From Secundilactobacillus angelensis (GTDB taxonomy: Bacteria; Bacillota; Bacilli; Lactobacillales; Lactobacillaceae), in assembly GCF_012641075.1 (NCBI RefSeq), contig NZ_JAAXLJ010000012.1:1-64000 (forward strand): a stretch of 64,000 nucleotides of DNA, given 5' to 3'. Of this stretch, positions 25,632 to 32,723 are shown piece after piece (the first letter of the stretch is position 1; the number at the start of each line of letters is the position of its first letter). The notes under the pieces were generated by a model, which did not search any database, had not been told where the DNA came from, and saw nothing but the letters and a program-made list of their open reading frames with translations. A program made the translations under genes and the position numbers.

Positions 25632-25775
25632 CTCTAAACTCCTTTCATCAAATGAATAAAATATTAAAAGATGAATATAATATCCTATTATACATCAAAT
25701 TCTAATAAAAAGAGAATTTAAATGAGAAATGATTAATAAAGCTGATGGGGTTCACGTTGAAAACATGGATTTACC
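25632..25775. promoter_or_regulatory. Intergenic region with candidate operator for the permease gene
   Basis: AT-rich spacer with no gene. TATAATA (25676-25682), TCC and TATTATA (25686-25692) form a perfect 17-base dyad that supplies -10-like hexamers on the minus strand. It could bind a repressor of the permease gene. The argS promoter begins at 25776. Confidence 0.4.
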
Positions 25776-25804
25776 TTGTACTTTACAACCAGATGTTATA
25801 GAAT
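25776..25804 (+). promoter_or_regulatory. argS promoter
   Basis: TTGTAC at 25776-25781, a 17-base spacer, and TAGAAT at 25799-25804. Transcription would start near 25811, upstream of the T-box leader. Confidence 0.6.
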
Positions 25805-25810
25805 GCTACA

Positions 25811-26033
25811 AGTGAGGTTACCACGGTGACCAATTCGATAATAAAAGAAGAGTAGTCAGGGAACTGGTTAAAAGCGAGTTCGGGGTGATGGAAGCCGAAT
25901 AGCTAGTCTGACGAAGCGCGCTTTTTAGAATGACAATTTCATATGTTGAGTGGATAGTAATATCAACAAGAGTGGTACCGCGGGTAGTCTCGTCTCTTAC
26001 AATTTTTAATTGTGGGAGAGAGGCTTTTTTTAT
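25811..26033 (+). promoter_or_regulatory. T-box leader of argS
   Basis: The T-box core AGAGTGGTACCGCGGG is at 25969-25984, followed by a terminator hairpin (about 25987-26024) and T7. The stem I region begins near 25845 with AGAAGAGTAGTCAGG, and a CGC triplet at 25917-25919 in the GAAGCGCGC context is the probable arginine specifier. Uncharged tRNA-Arg pairs with the core and stabilises the antiterminator, so argS is read through only when charged arginyl-tRNA is scarce. Confidence 0.9.
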
Positions 26034-26095
26034 GCCCTGACATCACATAGTCGAACAATCATAGTCAGAATCTAAATATGCGAGGAGTTAATTTT

Positions 26096-27787
26096 ATGGA
26101 TTACAAACAATTTGTTGCCGATACGTTGGCACCAGCTTTAACCGATGTGCTTTCAGTAGAAGATATTTATCAAAAGATTGAACGTCCTAAGGATACCAGT
26201 AAGGGTGATTATGCTTTCCCTGCTTTTACCTTAGCTAAGACCTTTAAAAAGGCACCTCAGCAAATCGCAGCTGATTTAGTTGAGCAAATTGATACAAGCA
26301 AATTTGAAAAGGTTGAAGTTGCTGGGCCTTATTTGAATTTCTTCCTTGATAAAGCAGCTTTCAGCGCACAAATTTTGGGTGAAGTATTAACGCAAGGCGC
26401 TGATTACGGTCAGAACCAAGCCGGAAATAATGGTAACGTGCCAATTGATATGTCATCGCCTAACATCGCAAAGCCAATCTCAATGGGTCATTTACGTTCA
26501 ACCGTAATTGGTAATTCAATCGCTGAAATTTTGAAGAAGAACGGTTATAACCCAATCAAAGACAATCACTTGGGTGACTGGGGAACTCAATTTGGTAAGT
26601 TGATTACCGCTTATCTGAAGTGGGGTAACGAAGAAGACGTTAAGAAAGATCCAATTACAAACTTAGTTAAATACTACGTTAAGTTCCATAAAGAAGACGT
26701 GGAACATCCCGAACTAGATGACGAAGCCCGTGAGTGGTTCAAGAAACTTGAAGATGGTGACGAGCAAGCGCATCAATTATGGGCATGGTTCCGCGATGAG
26801 TCATTGAAAGCTTTCAACGCCATCTATGATAAGTTAGGCGTCAAATTTGATACCTACAATGGTGAAGCCTTCTATAATGATAAAATGCAGGCTGTCATTG
26901 ATGAACTGAAGGATAAGGGCTTATTGCAAGAGTCTCAAGGCGCCCAAGTGGTAGATTTGAGCAAGTATGACTTAAATCCAGCATTGATCTTAAAGAGTGA
27001 TGGGGCTTCGTTATACATTACTCGTGATATTGCTACGGCCATTTATCGTGAAAATACTTACCATCCCGCAATGAACCTTTATGTAGTGGGTTCTGAACAG
27101 ATGTACTACTTCAAACAACTGAAGGCAGTATTAACTGAAATGGGCTTACCATCCGCCAAAAATCTCCATCACATTCCGTTTGGACTGATTACGGTTGATG
27201 GTAAGAAATTATCAACTCGTTCAGGACGAATTATCTTATTGGATGCTGTGTTGGATGATGCGATTGCCATGGCGCAGAAACAAATTGCTGAAAAGAATCC
27301 TGATTTACCTAACAAAGACCAAGTTGCTAAGCAGGTTGGTGTTGGAGCGATTATTTTTGGTGATTTAAAGAATGAACGGATGAACAGTATTGATTTCAAC
27401 CTTGAAGAACAATTGAAGTTTGAAGGTGAAACTGGTCCATACGTTCAGTACGCCCACGCACGTGCCGAAAGTATTTTACGGAAGGCCAGCGACGTCACTG
27501 TTCCAACCGACGGCGCCAAGATTTCTGATCCTGAAGCTTGGGAAACGGTCAAGGCTTTAGCAGATTTCCCTGACATCGTCGTTGAAGCATTGAAGGAATT
27601 TGAACCTTCAGACGTTGCCAAATATGCCATTCGATTAGCTAAGTCATTCAACAAATACTATGCTCACTCGAAAATTTTGGCCGATGATGCCGAAAAGCCA
27701 GCTCGCCTGGCCTTAGTTAAGAGTGTGTCAACGGTGCTGAAGGAATCGCTACGGTTACTTGGTGTTCAAGCACCAGACGAAATGTAA
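26096..27787 (+). CDS. argS: Arginyl-tRNA synthetase
   Basis: Class I aminoacyl-tRNA synthetase of 563 residues. The N-terminal tRNA-binding (Add1) domain spans about 1-110, the HIGH-type motif is SPNIAKPISMGHLRST, and the DALR anticodon-binding domain lies at the end. The KMSKS loop is replaced by GKKLSTRSG, as is common in ArgRS. It charges tRNA-Arg. ATG 26096 is chosen behind GAGGAG; an ATG at 26078 overlaps that site. Expression is controlled by the T-box leader, and argR follows downstream with its own promoter. Confidence 0.95.
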   Translation: MDYKQFVADTLAPALTDVLSVEDIYQKIERPKDTSKGDYAFPAFTLAKTFKKAPQQIAADLVEQIDTSKFEKVEVAGPYLNFFLDKAAFSAQILGEVLTQGADYGQNQAGNNGNVPIDMSSPNIAKPISMGHLRSTVIGNSIAEILKKNGYNPIKDNHLGDWGTQFGKLITAYLKWGNEEDVKKDPITNLVKYYVKFHKEDVEHPELDDEAREWFKKLEDGDEQAHQLWAWFRDESLKAFNAIYDKLGVKFDTYNGEAFYNDKMQAVIDELKDKGLLQESQGAQVVDLSKYDLNPALILKSDGASLYITRDIATAIYRENTYHPAMNLYVVGSEQMYYFKQLKAVLTEMGLPSAKNLHHIPFGLITVDGKKLSTRSGRIILLDAVLDDAIAMAQKQIAEKNPDLPNKDQVAKQVGVGAIIFGDLKNERMNSIDFNLEEQLKFEGETGPYVQYAHARAESILRKASDVTVPTDGAKISDPEAWETVKALADFPDIVVEALKEFEPSDVAKYAIRLAKSFNKYYAHSKILADDAEKPARLALVKSVSTVLKESLRLLGVQAPDEM

Positions 27788-27803
27788 TCTATTGATCTTA
27801 TCC

Positions 27804-27836
27804 AGTGCAGCCGGCTTAATTGTCGGCTGCATTTTT
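27804..27836 (+). terminator. argS terminator
   Basis: TGCAGCCG (27806-27813) pairs with CGGCTGCA (27824-27831), followed by T5. Confidence 0.85.
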
Positions 27837-28101
27837 GATTTTCAAAGTTGGATCGTAACATTAAAATAATATTAATTTATCTAACTGAATTCTGGGGATG
27901 AATCCAGAGAATTCCTGCATTAATATTAGTTAATGACTGAACTGAGTTGGCATTATCAACCGAATTTTTAATTGACAAGGACTAATTTATATTCCGATTT
28001 ATACTAACTTTGAATACTTATTTAAAATCTTGCTTTCTTTTCGTTTTTCATTTTGTTATAATAATCACAGTATTATTACAGTTGAAGGGGGCAGCATTAG
28101 G
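27837..28101 (+). promoter_or_regulatory. argR upstream region with large dyad and candidate operator
   Basis: No gene was found. A nested dyad spans 27868-27927 (outer arms AATATTAAT/ATTAATATT, inner arms GAATTCTGG/CCAGAGAATTC). A TATAAT at 28057-28062 is the likely argR -10 box. The perfect inverted repeat TAATAAT-CACAGT-ATTATTA (28059-28078) overlaps it and is a candidate ArgR operator. AAGGGGG precedes the start codon. Confidence 0.55.
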
Positions 28102-28569
28102 ATGAAAAAGAGTATTCGTCAAGCACGGATTGAACAATTGATCAATCAGTATCCGATTGGTACACAAGAAGACCTAATGCGTCATCTAAATGAAATTGGG
28201 ATTAAGGCGACGCAAGCAACAATCTCCCGTGATATTCGGGAAATGCAGGTTGTCAAAGCCCAGGATGGCCATGGACACTTGCGTTATACAATTTTTAAAC
28301 CCGGCAATAAATCTGAAGAGGAGCATCTTCGCGAGACCATTAACGAAGTTGTCATTGGCCTAACACGGATCGAATTTATGAACGTTATCAAGACTTTGCC
28401 AAGTAATGGTAACTTGTTGGCTGCAATCTTAGATGATTTAAAGTTGCCCGAGGTTGTGGGGACGCTTGCGGGCCATGATACGATTTTAGTGATTAGTCCA
28501 AATGCCGAAGTTGCGCAGCAGTTGAACGATGAAATTGCTGAAAATATGAATCCCGATATTGTTCACTAG
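28102..28569 (+). CDS. argR: Arginine repressor ArgR/AhrC
   Basis: Regulator of 155 residues, the normal length. It has an N-terminal winged helix-turn-helix (QEDLMRHLNEIGIKATQATISRDIREM) and a C-terminal oligomerisation and arginine-binding domain (NLLAAILDDL, the GT(L)AGHDTILVIS region). It should form hexamers with arginine and control arginine metabolism. Lactobacilli often carry an argR next to argS, and some have two copies that act together. ATG 28102 is chosen behind GAAGGGGG; the frame opens at 28030 without a site. The dyad on its -10 box suggests autoregulation. A strong terminator follows. Confidence 0.92.
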   Translation: MKKSIRQARIEQLINQYPIGTQEDLMRHLNEIGIKATQATISRDIREMQVVKAQDGHGHLRYTIFKPGNKSEEEHLRETINEVVIGLTRIEFMNVIKTLPSNGNLLAAILDDLKLPEVVGTLAGHDTILVISPNAEVAQQLNDEIAENMNPDIVH

Positions 28570-28592
28570 CACGTCGTATATACGAAACTGAT

Positions 28593-28618
28593 AACACGCC
28601 ATTTTCGGCGTGTTTTTT
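28593..28618 (+). terminator. argR terminator
   Basis: ACACGCC / GGCGTGT hairpin (28594-28613) followed by T6. Confidence 0.9.
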
Positions 28619-28710
28619 AAGCTCCGTTAAAATTTCGCGCCTTTTTCAGCCAGCTCTATATAATATGATAGAATTAAAAGTGCAAATCTTTTACTTGTTG
28701 AGGAAAACGA

Positions 28711-30831
28711 ATGAATAATAAACGGGGAAATCAATCAAAACAGGGATTCAGAGCGATGATATCACCGTATTATCAACGGTTTAAACACCATCTTGGTAAA
28801 TTCTGGCATCGTTATCAACTCACTCGCTGGATCATCGCTATCGTATTAGCAATGATTTTTGTGGTGAGTGCGACACTTACTTTTCAGGCAAAGACGGCCA
28901 ACGTTGGTAATTTGAAGGCTCAGCTGGAAAAAACGACTTATATTTATGATAAAAGCAATCACAGAGCAGGTTCATTGTATGCACAAAAGGGGACCTATGT
29001 CCCACTAAGTAAAATTTCTCCAAACGTACAAAAAGCTGTCATATCAACCGAAGACCGCAATTTCTACCACGAACACGGCTTTTCAGTGAAGGGGATTGCA
29101 CGGGCTTTCTATCTGTTAGCCAAAAATAAGCTGCTGCATCATGATTATATCAGTGGTGGTGGGAGTACATTGACGCAACAACTGGTTAAGAATGCCTTTT
29201 TGACGCAGGAGCAAACCATGACGCGAAAATTAAAAGAAATCTTTCTCGCCATTGAAGTTGAAAACGTCTACTCTAAGCAAGATATTTTGTCTATGTATCT
29301 GAACAACGCCTACTTTGGTAACGGTGTCTGGGGCGTTCAAGATGCTGCACACAAGTATTTTGGTACCGATGCCGCTAATTTGACCGTGCCACAATCGGCC
29401 GTCATAGCCGGAATGTTGACGTCGCCTAGCGGTTTCAATCCGATCGATCATCCACAGGCTTCAAAAGACCGTCGCAACGTGGTGCTGGGATTGATGGCGC
29501 AAACGGGTGCCATTACCAAGTCCCAGGCTGCTAGCTACCAGCAAACGCCGCTTACAACCATGGATACTTATCAGTATAAGGATTCCTACAAGTATCCGTA
29601 CTATTTCGACGCGGTAATCGATGAAGCTGTTTCGAAGTATGGGCTGACCGAATCAGATATTATGAATCACGGTTATAAAATCTATACTTATTTGGATCAG
29701 AACTACCAGTCACGTTTGCAGGAAAACTTTAAGAATGATTACCTGTTTCCTCAAAATTCCACTGATGGCACAAAGGTTCAGGCCGCCTCGGTGGCTGTTG
29801 ATCCGAATAATGGCGGGGTCATGGCTGTGGTTGGTGGCCGCGGTAAGCACGTCTTCCGTGGGTATAATCGAGCGACGCAGGTTAAACGTCAGCCCGGATC
29901 TACCATTAAGCCGTTGGCAGTCTATACACCAGCCCTCGAAAATGGTTATTTCTACGATTCGGAACTGCAAAATAAGAAAACTTCATATGGTAGCAACCAC
30001 TACACACCTAAGAATTATAACAATGTTTATACGGGACGGATGCCAATGTATCAAGCACTCGCAAACAGTGTGAATGCGCCGGCAGTCTGGTTGTTAAACA
30101 AGATTGGTGTTAATAAGGGGTACGAATCCGTTAAGAAATTTGGGATTCCGGTTACTAAGTCAGACAAAAACTTGGCACTAGCACTTGGCGGTCTGAACAA
30201 AGGGGTTTCCCCTCAGGAGTTGGCCGGTGCATACACAGCCTTTGCCAATAACGGTACGCGAACAGACACTCACTATATTCGTAAAATTGTGGATGCTTCT
30301 GGTAATGTGATTGTTGATAATCCAAAAGTATCAACGCACAATGTGATGTCGCCAAAGGTCGCAAAGCAAATGACCAGCATGATGCTTGGGGTCTTTAATA
30401 ACGGAACCGGTGTTGATGCCAAGCCATATGGCTACTCTGTTGCAGGTAAAACTGGGAGCACTGAAGCTGATGATACTGGTGACGGTGATGCAACCCGTGA
30501 CAAGTGGATCGTTGGGTATACCCCAGACGTTGTGCTGACCACCTGGGAAGGTTTCGATAATACCAATAAGAATCATCATCTGGAAAACCTTAGCGGAACG
30601 GGCGTAGGACCACTGTTTAAGACCGAAATGGAAGAGATCTTACCCTACACGAAGCAAACGCAATTTGATACGCAGGATGCCTCAACGCTAGCAAAGGCTT
30701 CGAAGTCGTCAAATAACTTCTGGGATAATGTCCAGCAAGGAGCCGGCAGTGTGGGTGATCAAATCCAACAGGGCGCTGATAATGCGGTCAACACTGTCAA
30801 AAAATGGTGGCAGGGCGCGTTTGGTGAATAG
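28711..30831 (+). CDS. Class A penicillin-binding protein (PBP1A type)
   Basis: Bifunctional peptidoglycan synthase of 706 residues. A short cytoplasmic N-terminus and a membrane helix (about 40-66) precede the family 51 glycosyltransferase domain (STEDRNFY with Glu114; GGSTLTQQLVKN) and the transpeptidase domain with the nucleophile in STIK (Ser397, Lys400), an SVN motif and KTGS at 580. The last 50 residues are a polar tail rich in Ser, Asn and Gln. It polymerises and cross-links glycan strands outside the membrane. It is monocistronic. The following region holds a very long hairpin. Confidence 0.9.
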   Translation: MNNKRGNQSKQGFRAMISPYYQRFKHHLGKFWHRYQLTRWIIAIVLAMIFVVSATLTFQAKTANVGNLKAQLEKTTYIYDKSNHRAGSLYAQKGTYVPLSKISPNVQKAVISTEDRNFYHEHGFSVKGIARAFYLLAKNKLLHHDYISGGGSTLTQQLVKNAFLTQEQTMTRKLKEIFLAIEVENVYSKQDILSMYLNNAYFGNGVWGVQDAAHKYFGTDAANLTVPQSAVIAGMLTSPSGFNPIDHPQASKDRRNVVLGLMAQTGAITKSQAASYQQTPLTTMDTYQYKDSYKYPYYFDAVIDEAVSKYGLTESDIMNHGYKIYTYLDQNYQSRLQENFKNDYLFPQNSTDGTKVQAASVAVDPNNGGVMAVVGGRGKHVFRGYNRATQVKRQPGSTIKPLAVYTPALENGYFYDSELQNKKTSYGSNHYTPKNYNNVYTGRMPMYQALANSVNAPAVWLLNKIGVNKGYESVKKFGIPVTKSDKNLALALGGLNKGVSPQELAGAYTAFANNGTRTDTHYIRKIVDASGNVIVDNPKVSTHNVMSPKVAKQMTSMMLGVFNNGTGVDAKPYGYSVAGKTGSTEADDTGDGDATRDKWIVGYTPDVVLTTWEGFDNTNKNHHLENLSGTGVGPLFKTEMEEILPYTKQTQFDTQDASTLAKASKSSNNFWDNVQQGAGSVGDQIQQGADNAVNTVKKWWQGAFGE

Positions 30832-30862
30832 AGTGTGAAGTAAGGCGTTTAGAGACCGGAGT

Positions 30863-30920
30863 ATAGTGAAGTCCCACCATAAACCCCTGAACTGTGGGGT
30901 TTGTGGTGGGACTTTACTAT
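30863..30920. repeat. Long 25-bp inverted repeat (hairpin)
   Basis: Arms at 30863-30887 and 30896-30920 match at 23 of 25 positions with an 8-base loop, and both mismatches become G-U pairs in plus-strand RNA. No T run follows on the plus strand, so this is not a standard terminator although it lies after the PBP gene. It could be an RNA stabiliser, an imperfect terminator or a copy of a dispersed palindromic repeat. Confidence 0.75.
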
Positions 30921-30957
30921 ATGCAGGTCGTGGCCGCACGCAACACGTCTAATCGAG

Positions 30958-30982
30958 GTTCATTCACGAACTCGTGATGAAC
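30958..30982. repeat. Second hairpin downstream of the PBP gene
   Basis: GTTCAT...CACGA and TCGTG...ATGAAC form an 11-bp stem with one bulged base. It lies between the 25-bp hairpin and the promoter of the next gene. Its function is unknown. Confidence 0.5.
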
Positions 30983-31074
30983 TTAACAGCTGCATTTAGG
31001 CACCATTGCTTTCTTTCCCCGTCTATCATTTCATGATACAATATGGAAGTATCGAAGACAGGAGGATGCTTTTT

Positions 31075-31416
31075 ATGGCAGACATTTTACAAACCGCTGG
31101 TGAGTTACGCGAAGAGTTAGCAAGCTCCGACGAATTCACGGCTTTACAAAGTTCTTACAACACAATGAAGGCTGATGCTGAGGCTTATGACTTGTTCAAA
31201 CAATTTCAGGGCTTACAGTTAAAGTTACAGCAAAAACAAATGCAAGGCCAACAACCTGATGAAGACGAAATGAAACAGGCTCAGGATCTTGCTGGTAAAG
31301 TGCGAGATAAGGACGCCATTAAAGATTTGATGGAAAAAGAAAAAGACGTCAACCAATTATTAGCTAAGTTAAATAACGAGATTACAAAACCTATTCAAGC
31401 CCTTTACGAAAACTAA
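31075..31416 (+). CDS. YlbF/YmcA (DUF964) family protein, YheA-like
   Basis: Small soluble protein of 113 residues, nearly all helical and coiled-coil-like (FQGLQLKLQQKQMQGQQPDEDE in two shorter blocks). The family includes YlbF and YmcA, which act with YaaT on RNase Y in Bacillus, and YheA, whose role is unclear. Its place just before yhaO-yhaN-yhaM points to YheA. ATG 31075 follows AGGAGG; the frame opens at 31006 without a site. A terminator separates it from yhaO, so it may be expressed on its own. Confidence 0.8.
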   Translation: MADILQTAGELREELASSDEFTALQSSYNTMKADAEAYDLFKQFQGLQLKLQQKQMQGQQPDEDEMKQAQDLAGKVRDKDAIKDLMEKEKDVNQLLAKLNNEITKPIQALYEN

Positions 31417-31448
31417 GACAATCGGCTGGTTATTGGTGAAATAGATTA

Positions 31449-31480
31449 AAAACGTCGAAGAACTTTCTTCGGCGTTTTTT
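31449..31480 (+). terminator. Terminator before yhaO
   Basis: AACGTCGAAG / CTTCGGCGTT hairpin with T6 that runs directly into the AGGAG of the yhaO gene. Partial read-through is possible. Confidence 0.8.
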
Positions 31481-31493
31481 AGGAGTTGAGATT

Positions 31494-32723
31494 GTGAAAT
31501 TTATTCACGCGGCGGATTTACATTTAGATAGTCCATTTAAAGGGCTGCAACGATTACCTAAAGCGTTATGGCAGCAAATCCATGAAGCACCATTTGGAGC
31601 GACTAAAAAAATGGTGAGTGATGCCATTGAACAAAAAGTGGACTTCGTATTACTGGTCGGTGATTTATTTGACCGTGAAACTCAGAGTGTTCAAGCACAA
31701 ATCTTTTTGAATGAGCAGCTGCAGCGGCTGGTAGATGCCAATATTGCGATTTTTGTGTCCTTCGGTAATCATGATTATCTGGCCTCCGATCAGCAGTTTA
31801 ATTTACCTGATGGCGTGACCGTTTTTGACCATGAGGTTAGTACTAAGTCATTCATGACAGCTGACCATACTCGAGTAGCTGTTAGTGGATTCAGTTATTC
31901 TGATCGTTGGCTTGAACAAGATGTTGTCCCCCAATTTCCGGAACGTGGGTCGGCTGATTTTCAGATTGGCATGTTGCATGGTGCTGTTAAGCAGGGGACA
32001 ATCAATCATTACGCGCCATTTACTCTAAGTGAACTTACTGCGACAAACTATGATTATTGGGCTCTGGGTCATATACATAAACCCAATGTTTTAGCTGAAC
32101 AGCCGCCAATTGTATACTCAGGTACTATTCAGGGACGACATAAGCTGGAATCTGGTGAGCACGGTTATCAGCTGGTTACCGCAGAGGGACGGCAGCTACA
32201 ACGGCAGTTCGTGCCCGCTGATCAGGTTCGCTGGTCATCATTATCCTTAACAGTCGAATCGGCAACCACTGATGACAGTTTAATTGAGGCTGTTAAGGAT
32301 GCGTTGACACAATTGCACCCGGATGTTTTTGAACTAGTGACGTTAAATATCTCTGGTATTGAAAAGCTATCTGCTGGTATGCTGAGCCGTTTGAACGATG
32401 GCACTTGGCTGGAAAGATTTGATCAGACCCAAAAGAAGGTCTACCGGCAACTTCGCGCATGGATCTATGAAGTTAGTGTGCAGCCTACTGACCATCCCGT
32501 ACAATACGCTAAGCTGGATGGCAGCTATTGGCAGGAGGCGCAACAGACGGTTTTTACAACTGATAATGTGGAGATGACGGCAGGCAAATTAATGCAGTAT
32601 CCATTCCTTGCTGATCATCTAAGTGATTCGCAGACTACGGCTAATTTAACTGATCGAGCAAAGAATGAGCTGCTTGCTCAATCGCGTTTGGAGGAAGAAA
32701 ACGATGCAGATCAAGACGATTAA
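31494..32723 (+). CDS. yhaO: DNA repair exonuclease YhaO (Mre11-like)
   Basis: Metallophosphoesterase of 409 residues related to SbcD. Motifs are HAADLHLDSPF (Asp, His), VGDLFDRE, FGNHDY, MLHGAV and LGHIHKP. It should form a nuclease complex with YhaN. The start is GTG 31494 with AGGAG upstream. The C-terminal third is helical and acidic near the end (EEENDADQDD). It overlaps the yhaN start by 20 bases, so the two are coupled. The substrate in cells is poorly known; Bacillus and Staphylococcus relatives are linked to DNA end processing. Confidence 0.85.
   Translation: MKFIHAADLHLDSPFKGLQRLPKALWQQIHEAPFGATKKMVSDAIEQKVDFVLLVGDLFDRETQSVQAQIFLNEQLQRLVDANIAIFVSFGNHDYLASDQQFNLPDGVTVFDHEVSTKSFMTADHTRVAVSGFSYSDRWLEQDVVPQFPERGSADFQIGMLHGAVKQGTINHYAPFTLSELTATNYDYWALGHIHKPNVLAEQPPIVYSGTIQGRHKLESGEHGYQLVTAEGRQLQRQFVPADQVRWSSLSLTVESATTDDSLIEAVKDALTQLHPDVFELVTLNISGIEKLSAGMLSRLNDGTWLERFDQTQKKVYRQLRAWIYEVSVQPTDHPVQYAKLDGSYWQEAQQTVFTTDNVEMTAGKLMQYPFLADHLSDSQTTANLTDRAKNELLAQSRLEEENDADQDD

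Noticed and set aside
29735-30073. 112-residue frame inside the PBP gene
   Set aside because: It is a shadow of the transpeptidase coding sequence in another frame, without a ribosome binding site.
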